From assembly GCA_947446625.1 (NCBI GenBank), contig CANFIE010000047.1, positions 1-14,529 on the forward strand: 14,529 bases of DNA, given 5' to 3'. The translations under genes and the position numbers were made by a program. Source of the stretch: Acetobacteraceae bacterium (GTDB taxonomy: Bacteria > Pseudomonadota > Alphaproteobacteria > Acetobacterales > Acetobacteraceae). The notes under the pieces were generated by a model that saw only the letters and a list, made by a program, of their open reading frames with translations, did no database searches and was not told the DNA's origin. Every line of letters starts with the position of its first letter. Within the stretch, counting starts at the first letter, position 1. Shown here in pieces: positions 1-6,992 of this stretch.

Positions 1-315
1 GTGATGATGCCGGGGATGGATGGGCCGACCGCGACGGCGGCGATCCGCGCCCTGCCCGGCCCGGCGGCACGGCTGCCGATTGTGGCGCTGACCGCCAATG
101 CCATGCAGGGCGACCGCCAGCGCTATCTGGCGGCGGGGATGGATGGCTATGCCAGCAAGCCGATCAAGCGGCCCTTGCTGGCGGCCGAGATGGCGCGGGT
201 GATGGGGCTGGCGGCGCCCGCCATGGTGATGGTGGCGGAAGCGCCAGTGGTGGAGGAAGCCGGGCCGGATTTGAGCGCCGAGTTGGATGATTTGCTGGCC
301 GGGCTGAAGGAGTAA
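1..315 (+). CDS. Response-regulator receiver domain, C-terminal part (partial, probably a hybrid histidine kinase)
   Basis: The reading frame is open from the first base, so this is the 3' end of a gene that begins outside the window. The 104 visible residues start with VMMPGMDG, the segment that directly follows the phospho-accepting Asp in CheY-like receiver domains; that Asp lies just off the edge. The conserved Thr of the ALTAN segment (residue 31) and the switch Lys of the SKPI segment (residue 53) are both present, so the visible part of the fold looks intact. The ALTANAMQGDR...GMDGYASKPI spelling is typical of receiver domains at the C-terminus of hybrid sensor kinases, but a stand-alone regulator is possible. 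About 30 residues of acidic, low-complexity tail follow the domain. The gene ends 7 bases before the convergent ABC1-kinase gene, with no visible terminator between them. The output pathway cannot be told from this fragment. Confidence 0.85.
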   Translation: MMMPGMDGPTATAAIRALPGPAARLPIVALTANAMQGDRQRYLAAGMDGYASKPIKRPLLAAEMARVMGLAAPAMVMVAEAPVVEEAGPDLSAELDDLLAGLKE

Positions 316-322
316 CCGCCTT

Positions 323-1672
323 TCAGGTGGGCACACCTGCGGCCAGCAGGGCGGCGGATTGGCGTTCGGCCAGGGCTTCCTCGGAAAAGCCGTCAGCCAC
401 TTCCATGAACAGGCGGTGCCAATTCACTTCCGCCCGGCTGCGCAGAAAGACGCTGCCGAGGCCGACCGCGGCGCGGTCCATCAGCGGGAATTCGCGCGGT
501 ACCTTGACGCCGCCGGTGCGCTTCAGCCCGGCATGCACCTGCTGGGCGATTTTGCGGCCATAGGCGGGGTCGTCCACTTCCTGGATCGGGCGGACGCGGT
601 CCTGCACCAACGGTTCGTAGAGGAAGCGCGCCCAGAGGCCGAGCACTTCCATCGTCTCGCGCGAGAGGTTCTGGAAGCCCCAGATGCGATAGGCCTCGGC
701 GGCCTTTTCCTCGTCGTTGTCGCGCACCGCTTCGTACAGCAGGATGACGCCGCGCGGGAAAGCCGGGCGGAAGACGCGGATGGTGCCGAAGTCCAGCAGG
801 TTGATGCCGGTGCGGTCTGGGCGGACCTGGTAGTTGCCCAGGTGCGGGTCGCCGTGGATGACGCCGTAGCGGTAGAAGGGCAGGTACCAGGCGCGGAACA
901 GGGCGCGGGCGTAGTCGTTGCGCTCCTCCAGCGGCGGGTCCTCGGCCAGCCGGGCGGCCATGGCGCGGCCTTCCAGCCAGGTCATGGTCAGCAGGCGCTT
1001 GGTGCAATAGCCGGGGATGGGCGTGGGCACGCTGACATCCGGCGTTTCGGCCAGCATGGCGGCATAGAGGCGCTGCTGCGCGGCCTCGCGTTCGTAGTCC
1101 AGTTCCTCACGCAGGCGGTCGGCCAACTCGCCGTACACTTCGTTGTGGTCCAGCGTGCTGTCCATGCGCTGGTACAGGCCCATGGCCAGCTTGAGTTGCT
1201 TGAGGTCGGCTTCCACCACCGAATGCATGTCGGGGTATTGCAGCTTGCAGGCCACCAGCGTGCCGTCGGGCAGCCGGGCCTTGTGCACCTGGCCGAGTGA
1301 GGCGGCGGCGGCAGCTTCCTGGCCGAATTCGGCGAAGCGCGACTGCCAGGCCGGGCCGAGTTCGCCCTGCATGCGGCGGCGCACGAAGGCCCAGCCCATG
1401 GGCGGGGCATTGGCTTGCAGGGTGGCGAGTTGCTCGGCGTATTCCTCCGGCAGGGCATCCGGCACGGTGGAGAGGAATTGCGCCACCTTCATCAGCGGGC
1501 CCTTCAGCCCGCCGAGAATGGCCTTCAGGTCGTCGGCATGCGCGGCCTTGTTGGTTTTCAGGCCAAGGAAGCGTTCCCCGGCCACCCGCGCCGCAATGCC
1601 GCCCACCGCGCCCGAGGTGCGGGCCATGCGGCGCATTTCACCAAAGAAGGTGCTCTTGCCGTTGTCACTCAC
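323..1672 (-). CDS. ABC1/UbiB-family atypical kinase-like protein
   Basis: This 449-residue protein belongs to the ABC1 (ADCK/UbiB) family, atypical protein-kinase-like ATPases linked to ubiquinone synthesis and lipid homeostasis. Visible motifs, in order: an N-terminal KxGQ-like segment reading KVAQ (62-65), the Ala-rich nucleotide loop AAAAS (121-125), the VACK lysine (143), the catalytic-loop HGDPHLGN (273-280) and the metal-binding DFG (294-296). The family's usual KxGQ glycine is alanine here; I recall this as a feature of a subgroup with the PLMKVAQ...PDALP pattern rather than damage. No C-terminal transmembrane pair like that of E. coli UbiB is evident, so I do not assign ubiB. Translation starts at GTG (1672) and overlaps the stop of the upstream metallopeptidase gene as GTGA, implying co-transcription and translational coupling. 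The substrate is unknown. Confidence 0.88.
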   Translation of the reverse strand: MSDNGKSTFFGEMRRMARTSGAVGGIAARVAGERFLGLKTNKAAHADDLKAILGGLKGPLMKVAQFLSTVPDALPEEYAEQLATLQANAPPMGWAFVRRRMQGELGPAWQSRFAEFGQEAAAAASLGQVHKARLPDGTLVACKLQYPDMHSVVEADLKQLKLAMGLYQRMDSTLDHNEVYGELADRLREELDYEREAAQQRLYAAMLAETPDVSVPTPIPGYCTKRLLTMTWLEGRAMAARLAEDPPLEERNDYARALFRAWYLPFYRYGVIHGDPHLGNYQVRPDRTGINLLDFGTIRVFRPAFPRGVILLYEAVRDNDEEKAAEAYRIWGFQNLSRETMEVLGLWARFLYEPLVQDRVRPIQEVDDPAYGRKIAQQVHAGLKRTGGVKVPREFPLMDRAAVGLGSVFLRSRAEVNWHRLFMEVADGFSEEALAERQSAALLAAGVPT

Positions 1673-3561
1673 TCACTGGCCTCGATTTCGTCAATGAAGC
1701 CGCTGATGACATCCAGCCCCTTTTGCCAGAAGGCCGGGTTGGAAGCGTCCAGCCCGAAGGGGGCCAGGAGTTCCTTGTGGCGCAGCGTGCCGCCAGCCTT
1801 CAGCAGGTCGAGGTATTTCTGCTCGAAGCCGGGGATGCCGCCTTCCTGGAAGACGCCGTAGAGCGCGTTCACCAGGCAGTCGCCAAAGGCATAGGCGTAG
1901 ACATAGAAGGGCGTGTGCACGAAGTGCGGGATATAGGCCCAGTACACGCTGTAGTCGGGTGTGAAGTCGAAGGCCGGGCCGAGTGATTCGGTCTGCACCT
2001 GCATCCAGAGTTCGCCGATGCGGTCGGCGGCGATCTCGCCCTTGCGGCGTTCGTCGTGCAGCAGCGTCTCGAACCGGTAGAAGGCGATTTGCCGCACCAC
2101 CGTGTTCAACATGTCCTCCACCTTGCCGGCCAGCAGCAGGCGGCGGCGCTTGGGGTCCTTCTCCGCGTCCAGCAGGCCACGGAAGGTCAGCATCTCGCCA
2201 AAGACGCTGGCGGTTTCGGCCAGGGTCAGCGGGGTGCCGGAGAGCAGGTAGCCTTGCTCGGCGGCCAGCACCTGGTGCACGCCATGGCCGAGTTCATGCG
2301 CCAGGGTCATCACGTCCCGCGCCTTGCCGTGGTAGTTCAGCAGCAAATACGGGTGCGCCGAAGGCACGGTAGGGTGGGCGAAGGCGCCGCTGGCCTTGCC
2401 GGGGCGCAGGCCGGCATCGATCCAGGGGCTATCAAAAAAGCGTTTGCCGACCTCGGCCAGTTGCGGGCTGAAGCTGGCATAGCTGGTGAGCACCTGGTTG
2501 ACCGCATCGGGCCAGGGGATGGTCTTGTCATCCTCGTTCGGCAGGGGCGCGTTGCGGTCCCAGTGCTGCAGCTTTTCCAGGCCGAGCCACTTGGCCTTAA
2601 GCGCGTAGTAGCGGTGGCTGAGGCGGGGGAAGCTGGCGACCACGGCGGAGACGAGGGCATCGACAACCGTGTCCTCCACCATGTTGGAGCGATTGCGGTA
2701 GCTGCCGGGGCGCGGGTAGTGGCGCCAGCCGTCGATGATCTCCTTGTCCTTCGCCAGGGTATTGGTGATGAGGCTGAACAGCCGGCTGCGGCTGGCGAAA
2801 GCTTCCGAGACACCAGCGGCGGCGGCGGCGCGCTTGCTGCGGTCGCGGTCCGAGAGCTGGTTCAGCGCGGCGGAGACGGTGAGATCCTCGCCCGCAACCG
2901 GCACGGTCATGCCGGCTATGGTTTCGTCGAACAGGCGGTTCCAGGCGCTGCGGCCGGTGACTTCCTTTTCGTGCAGCAGCTTTTCCAGTTCATCGGAAAG
3001 CTGGTGCGGGCGGAACACGCGCAGGTCGCGCAGCCAGGGGCGCCAGCGGGTGAGGGCCTGGGCGCTGAACTTCTTCTCCAGCACCGCGTCATCCAGCCGG
3101 TTGAGTTCCAGCGTGAAGAACAGCAGGTCGGAGGAGATGGTGGTCACGCGCTCCTGCAGGGTTTGGTAGAAGCGGCCGTTTTCCGGGTTCAGCGCGTCTC
3201 CGGCGAAGAGCAGCGAGCCGAAGCTCATGGCGCGGCCGAGGACTTCCTCGATGCGCTCATAGCTGGCGATGGCCTCGGCCAGGGTCTCACCGGAGGCCTT
3301 GGCCAGTGTGCCGGCGTATTTGGCCTGGAAGGCGCGGGCATCGGCGGCGGCCTGGTCGAGCGACTCGGCGAGGGCGGGGTCCTCGGTGCCGGCGTAGAGG
3401 TCCGACAGGTCCCAGGCGGGCAGGCCGGGGGCGCCTTCGGTGGCGGAATCAAGCGGGGCGCGCGGGGGAGGCGCGGATTCCACCCCGGCAGCGCCTTGCG
3501 CTGCCGCCAGGGTAGGGTACGGAACGGGTTCGATGCGGGTCACGCCCTGCATATAAGCCAT
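1669..3561 (-). CDS. M3-family metallopeptidase, oligoendopeptidase F-like
   Basis: A 630-residue zinc metallopeptidase of family M3, expected to be cytoplasmic and to cut short peptides. The zinc site is clear: HELGH at 422-426 supplies two His ligands and the catalytic Glu, and the downstream Glu of LAETASVFGE (449) is the third ligand. The C-terminal HFVHTPFYVYAYAFGD block (546-561) is the conserved substrate-side region of the oligoendopeptidase F clade, and the catalytic domain begins after LPAWDLSDLY (about 48-56). The frame runs open further upstream, but earlier starts would reach into the divergent acyl-CoA synthetase gene, so I chose the ATG at 3561; an ATG at 3552 is a close alternative. 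Neither has a strong Shine-Dalgarno. The first roughly 45 residues are low-complexity. The gene overlaps the following ABC1-kinase gene by 4 bases. Confidence 0.9.
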   Translation of the reverse strand: MAYMQGVTRIEPVPYPTLAAAQGAAGVESAPPPRAPLDSATEGAPGLPAWDLSDLYAGTEDPALAESLDQAAADARAFQAKYAGTLAKASGETLAEAIASYERIEEVLGRAMSFGSLLFAGDALNPENGRFYQTLQERVTTISSDLLFFTLELNRLDDAVLEKKFSAQALTRWRPWLRDLRVFRPHQLSDELEKLLHEKEVTGRSAWNRLFDETIAGMTVPVAGEDLTVSAALNQLSDRDRSKRAAAAAGVSEAFASRSRLFSLITNTLAKDKEIIDGWRHYPRPGSYRNRSNMVEDTVVDALVSAVVASFPRLSHRYYALKAKWLGLEKLQHWDRNAPLPNEDDKTIPWPDAVNQVLTSYASFSPQLAEVGKRFFDSPWIDAGLRPGKASGAFAHPTVPSAHPYLLLNYHGKARDVMTLAHELGHGVHQVLAAEQGYLLSGTPLTLAETASVFGEMLTFRGLLDAEKDPKRRRLLLAGKVEDMLNTVVRQIAFYRFETLLHDERRKGEIAADRIGELWMQVQTESLGPAFDFTPDYSVYWAYIPHFVHTPFYVYAYAFGDCLVNALYGVFQEGGIPGFEQKYLDLLKAGGTLRHKELLAPFGLDASNPAFWQKGLDVISGFIDEIEASE

Positions 3562-3622
3562 GGACGGCCCGGGCCAAGCGGGCGCCGCATAATCGAGTGC
3601 CCCGGGGGGAGGAAAACCGCCA
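3562..3622. promoter_or_regulatory. Divergent intergenic region, presumed promoters for the peptidase and acyl-CoA synthetase genes
   Basis: These 61 bases separate two genes read outward, so promoters for both should lie here or inside the coding ends. I see no convincing -35/-10 pair. A purine-rich GGGGGGAGGA at 3604-3613 sits 9 bases before the synthetase ATG and is its likely ribosome-binding site. The peptidase side has no comparable site. Confidence 0.4.
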
Positions 3623-5431
3623 ATGAGCCAGCCAAACGCCACCGGCCAGGGAAATGCCGCCTGGACCAGCCTGCCCGGCATGATGCTGGACCTGGCCCGG
3701 CGCCACCCGCGCAAGCCCATGCTGCGCTATTGGCGCGAGGGGGCCTGGCAGAGCATGAGTTGGGGTGAGTTTGCCCTGGCGGTGGCCGCGGTGGCGGCGT
3801 TTCTGCGCACCCAGGGCATCATGCCCGGCGACCGGGTGCTGCTGGTGAGCGAAAACCGGCCGGAATTCCTGGTGGCCGATACGGCGATCATGGCGATTGG
3901 CGCGGTGAGCGTGCCGACCTACACCACCAATACCGTGCCGGACCACGCGCATATTCTGCGCGACAGCGGCGCCCGCGTGGCCATTGTGGCGCATGACGCC
4001 CTGGCCAGCGCCGTGGCGGTGGCGGCGCAGCAGGTGGCGGGGCTGGACCTGCTGGTGCAGATGGACCCCACCCCGGCCAATCCGGCGGCGCCGCGCCTGC
4101 CGGGGGTTTCGGCCGAGGAGCGCGCCCGGGCCATGAACGCCCTGGCCGGGCGCTTTGCCACCTGGGCCGATGCCATGGCCACCCGCGCCGACCTGCCGAT
4201 GCTGGTGGCCGAGGTGGAGGCGATTCCGGCCGGGCGGCTGGCCTGCCTGATTTATACCTCGGGCACCGGGGGGCTGCCGCGCGGGGTGATGCTGCCGCAC
4301 CGGGCCATGCTGGCCAATCGCGACGGCGTGGCCGAGGTGTTGAAGCCGCTGAAATTGCAGGGAGAGTGCTACCTTTCCTTCCTGCCGATGAGCCATGCCT
4401 ACGAGCATACCGTGGGCTTCCTGTTCCCCTCGGAGGGGATTGAGGTGGTGTATTCCCGCGGGGCGGACCGGGTGGCGCAGGAATTCCAGGATATCCGCCC
4501 GGCCATCATCACCGCCGTGCCGCGGCTGTTTGAGCTGCTGCGGGCGCGGATGCTGACGCAGCGGGGGCAAAGCTCGGCCTTCAAGCAGCGGCTGTTCGAC
4601 CAGGCGCTGGCGCTGGGGCTGAAGCGGCTGCGCGGCGAGCGGCTGGGGCTGCTGGAGCGGTTGCAGGATGCGGTGCTGGAACGCCTGGTGCGCGGCAAGG
4701 TGCGGGCGCGGTTCGGCGGGCGGCTGGTGGCCATGGTGAGCGGTGGGGCGCGGCTGGACCCGGATTTGGGCGGATTTTTCCTGGCGCTGGGGGTGCCGGT
4801 GTTGCAGGGCTATGGCCAGACCGAGGCCGGGCCGGTGATCAGCGTGAACCTGCCCTGGGACAACCGGCATGAGACGGTGGGGCCGCCCTTGCAGGGGGTG
4901 GAGGCCCGATTTGCCGCCGATGGCGAGTTGCTGGTGCGCGGCGAGCTGGTGATGGATGGCTACTGGAACAGCCCGGACGCCACCGCCCAGGCGCTGAAGC
5001 CCGCCGCCGATACCCCGGACGACCCGCAGCCCTGGCTGCATACCGGCGATGTTGGGATGTTCGAGGCCGGGTATATCCGCATTACCGACCGCAAGCGCGA
5101 CTTCATCAAGACGCTGGGCGGCGACATGGTGAGCCCGGCCAAGCTGGAAATGCTGCTGATGGCCGAGCCGGAGATTGCCCAGGCGGTGGTGGCCGGCGAG
5201 GGCCAGCCCGGCATTGTGGCACTGGTGGTGGCCGCCGAGGGGCTGACCGAGGCCGCCGGGGCGGCGGTGGACCGGGTGAACCGCAAGCTGGGCGGGGCCG
5301 AGCGGATACGGCGGTGGAGGCTCTCGGAGCCGTTTACCGTGGAGGATGGGCTGCTGACGCCGACCATGAAGATCAAGCGGCGGGAAGTGCTGCGGCGGTT
5401 TGAGGGCGAGATTTCAGCGCTGCATCGGTAG
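3623..5431 (+). CDS. AMP-forming long-chain acyl-CoA synthetase (fatty-acid CoA ligase)
   Basis: This 602-residue enzyme of the ANL superfamily should activate a carboxylic acid, most likely a long-chain fatty acid, first to an acyl-AMP and then to the CoA thioester. Motifs in order: the phosphate-binding loop YTSGTGGLPRGV (211-222), the adenine-side GYGQTE (396-401), the ribose-binding TGD (474-476), the hinge segment ITDRKRD (487-493) and the C-terminal lysine motif TPTMKIKR (579-586). Length and the long insertion between the loop and GYGQTE resemble long-chain synthetases of the FadD15/ACSL type rather than acetyl-CoA synthetase. The loop has Gly-Gly and Arg where the textbook form has Thr-Gly and Lys, a common variant. 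The ATG at 3623 has a strong ribosome-binding site 9 bases upstream. It is divergent from the peptidase gene and ends 6 bases from a convergent gene. Chain-length preference cannot be read from the sequence. Confidence 0.92.
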   Translation: MSQPNATGQGNAAWTSLPGMMLDLARRHPRKPMLRYWREGAWQSMSWGEFALAVAAVAAFLRTQGIMPGDRVLLVSENRPEFLVADTAIMAIGAVSVPTYTTNTVPDHAHILRDSGARVAIVAHDALASAVAVAAQQVAGLDLLVQMDPTPANPAAPRLPGVSAEERARAMNALAGRFATWADAMATRADLPMLVAEVEAIPAGRLACLIYTSGTGGLPRGVMLPHRAMLANRDGVAEVLKPLKLQGECYLSFLPMSHAYEHTVGFLFPSEGIEVVYSRGADRVAQEFQDIRPAIITAVPRLFELLRARMLTQRGQSSAFKQRLFDQALALGLKRLRGERLGLLERLQDAVLERLVRGKVRARFGGRLVAMVSGGARLDPDLGGFFLALGVPVLQGYGQTEAGPVISVNLPWDNRHETVGPPLQGVEARFAADGELLVRGELVMDGYWNSPDATAQALKPAADTPDDPQPWLHTGDVGMFEAGYIRITDRKRDFIKTLGGDMVSPAKLEMLLMAEPEIAQAVVAGEGQPGIVALVVAAEGLTEAAGAAVDRVNRKLGGAERIRRWRLSEPFTVEDGLLTPTMKIKRREVLRRFEGEISALHR

Positions 5432-5437
5432 GGCGAA

Positions 5438-5854
5438 TTACCGCAGCTTCAGCCAGGGGGCGCCGCCGGGGGCCGGGGCCAGGATGGGCAGGCTGCGCCA
5501 CAAGGCCTCGGGCACCGCGAAATGCGCCATGGGGCCGTGCGGTTCATAGACCACGCTGGCCAGGTTCAGCCCGCCGGCGGCCACGGCCTGTTGCAGGGTG
5601 CGGTTGTCCAGCGGGGCGTAGAGGCTCCGGTTGGCGCAGGCCTTCAGGTAGCGCAGCACATCCTGGGTGGCGGCTGGCAGGGCGGCCAGGGCAAGGCCGG
5701 TGGTGGCGGCGGGCGCCGGCGGCGTGCCGGTGCGGTGGCGGCGAATGTCGCGGACCGCAACCGCGAGCAGGGTGCAGAAGCCGGCCAGCACGGCGCCCAC
5801 CGCCGCATGGGCCGGGGATGGCACGATGGCGCTGAGGGGGGGTAGGCCAATCAT
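5438..5854 (-). CDS. Small membrane-anchored protein of unknown function (weak SieB-like pattern)
   Basis: I do not recognise this 138-residue protein with confidence. It has one likely membrane segment near the N-terminus (about residues 14-34, rich in Ala, Val and Leu, followed by basic DIRRHR), a Pro/Ala linker, and a compact soluble domain from about residue 55. The domain pattern (TQDVLRYL...RSLYAPLDN..L...GGL...VY....HFAVPEALWRSL) recalls the cytoplasmic part of superinfection-exclusion SieB-like proteins, but this is from memory and weak. I prefer the ATG at 5854, which has AAAAGAG upstream, over a GTG at 5887. The gene is convergent with the synthetase gene (6-base gap) and divergent from the P-loop kinase gene. 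There is no operon partner to hint at its role. Confidence 0.6.
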   Translation of the reverse strand: MIGLPPLSAIVPSPAHAAVGAVLAGFCTLLAVAVRDIRRHRTGTPPAPAATTGLALAALPAATQDVLRYLKACANRSLYAPLDNRTLQQAVAAGGLNLASVVYEPHGPMAHFAVPEALWRSLPILAPAPGGAPWLKLR

Positions 5855-5997
5855 CGGGGGGACTCTTTTCGCGGGCTTCGCCGGCACCCTATAGCCGGTT
5901 TGCGCCGGAAATGCGCGGGTATGGCGCGGGCGGCGGGCCTGGGTTCATGGGATGAAAATGGCTTGCTCGTTGCAATGCAACATGGTTTCCATAGCCT
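5855..5997. promoter_or_regulatory. Divergent intergenic region between the small membrane protein and the P-loop kinase
   Basis: About 140 bases lie between two outward-facing starts. No convincing promoter boxes or palindromes are visible. The stretch next to 5940-5997 is somewhat richer in A and T than its surroundings (for example GATGAAAATGG at about 5951), as expected for a promoter. The kinase ATG has no clear Shine-Dalgarno, so it may be weakly translated or have a very short leader. Confidence 0.3.
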
Positions 5998-6537
5998 ATG
6001 CCGCGCATCCATGTGCTGGGCGCTTCCGGCAGCGGCACTTCCACCCTGGGCAAGGCGGTGGCTGCCCGGCTGGGATGCCCACAATTCGATACTGACGACT
6101 TTCTTTGGATGCGGGATGACCCGCCGTACCAACGCGTGCGCCCGATGCCGGAGCGATTGCAGCGCTTGCAGACGGCGCTGGTGCGCAGCCGGTCCTGGGT
6201 GGTTTCGGGCGCGTTGACCGGCTGGGGCAATGCGCTGGTGCCCCGGCTGGATTTGGTGGTGTTTCTGCACCTGGACCCGGCGCTGCGGCTGGAACGGCTG
6301 CGGGCGCGTGAGGCGGCGCGCTGGGGCCGGCGGATTCTGCCCGGCGGCGACATGGCCGAGCAGCAGCGCGTATTCATGGAATGGGCCGAGGCCTACGACA
6401 CCGCGCCGCCCGACCAGCGCAGCCTGGCGCTGCATGAGGCCTGGCTGACCACCCTGCCCTGCCCGGTGCTGCGGCTGGATGGCGCGGCGCCGACCGCGAC
6501 GCAGGCGGCCGCCGTGCTGGCTCAGCTGGCTGGCTGA
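5998..6537 (+). CDS. P-loop nucleotide kinase, adenylate-kinase/topology-modulation (FlaR)-like
   Basis: A 179-residue P-loop protein. The Walker A loop GASGSGTST (8-16) is immediately N-terminal, as in nucleoside-monophosphate and shikimate kinases, and is followed by DTDDF (31-35), the usual position of the acceptor-binding acidic residues. A VVFLHL strand (about 88-93) and a basic lid-like stretch RLRAREAARWGRR (about 100-112) complete the small-kinase layout. Proteins of this shape are variously annotated adenylate kinase, shikimate kinase or DNA topology modulation protein; the true phosphate acceptor is unknown and I do not choose one. The start at ATG 5998 puts the P-loop right after the first strand, as expected, although a ribosome-binding site is not obvious. 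Its last 16 bases overlap the end of the convergent TlpA-like gene. Confidence 0.82.
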   Translation: MPRIHVLGASGSGTSTLGKAVAARLGCPQFDTDDFLWMRDDPPYQRVRPMPERLQRLQTALVRSRSWVVSGALTGWGNALVPRLDLVVFLHLDPALRLERLRAREAARWGRRILPGGDMAEQQRVFMEWAEAYDTAPPDQRSLALHEAWLTTLPCPVLRLDGAAPTATQAAAVLAQLAG

Positions 6538-6992
6538 GTACGGAGCCAGGCTTCCAGTTCGGGTCGGTGGAACATGCCCAGCACGCCACGGGTGGTGCCG
6601 TTGCGGGCCACCAGGTCGGTGCGGGGCAGTTCGCCCTGCCATTGCGGGTCCACCTCAAACCGCAGCCGGGCGGCAAAGCGGTCGGCGAACATCAGATTGC
6701 GCAGCCGGGCCACGCCCATGCGCTCCAGCATGCGCTTCACCTGCGGCTCGGCCTCGGGAGGGTCGGTGTTGACCAGCACCAGGCGCATGCCGGGGTTGGC
6801 GCGGGCCAGCCGGGCCCAGCCGGGCAGTTCCGCCAGGCAGGGGGCGCAGGACAGCGCCCAGAAATGCACCACCAGCGGGGCGCCGGCGGCCTCGGCCTTC
6901 AGCGCGGCGAAGCTGCCGCGGTTGAAGGGTTCCAGTTCGGCGGCGCCGGCCGGGGCGGCCAGCAGCAGCAAAGCGAGGAGCAGGCGCTTCAT
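6522..6992 (-). CDS. Secreted TlpA-like thioredoxin-fold protein
   Basis: The 156-residue product starts with a clear signal peptide (MKRLLLALLLLAAPAGAAE) and so acts outside the cytoplasm. The thioredoxin fold is marked by the strand VVHFWA, the redox motif CAPC (49-52), the strand LVLVN (71-75) and a Pro (123) in the GELPRTDLV segment that matches the cis-proline position. TlpA-like proteins reduce disulfides or keep metal-binding cysteines of periplasmic targets reduced. As the last gene of a putative copper-uptake operon, it may keep cysteines of the preceding BNR protein (which has CECC) or a copper-accepting target reduced; that is inference. Its ATG overlaps the stop of the BNR gene as ATGA, so the two are translationally coupled. 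The 3' end overlaps the convergent kinase gene by 16 bases. Confidence 0.88.
   Translation of the reverse strand: MKRLLLALLLLAAPAGAAELEPFNRGSFAALKAEAAGAPLVVHFWALSCAPCLAELPGWARLARANPGMRLVLVNTDPPEAEPQVKRMLERMGVARLRNLMFADRFAARLRFEVDPQWQGELPRTDLVARNGTTRGVLGMFHRPELEAWLRTQPAS

Noticed and set aside
2056..3768. Long plus-strand open frame (570 codons) antisense to the metallopeptidase
   Set aside because: The opposite strand encodes a complete M3 peptidase with HELGH; the antisense product is low-complexity with no recognisable motif.
4253..4288. YTSGTGG...R phosphate loop of the acyl-CoA synthetase as a damaged active site
   Set aside because: Gly and Arg at these places are a common variant in bacterial long-chain synthetases, and all other motifs are intact.
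3449..5041. Long minus-strand open frame (530 codons) antisense to the acyl-CoA synthetase
   Set aside because: The product is His/Gln/Pro/Arg-rich, with no fold signal, and the plus strand has every synthetase motif.
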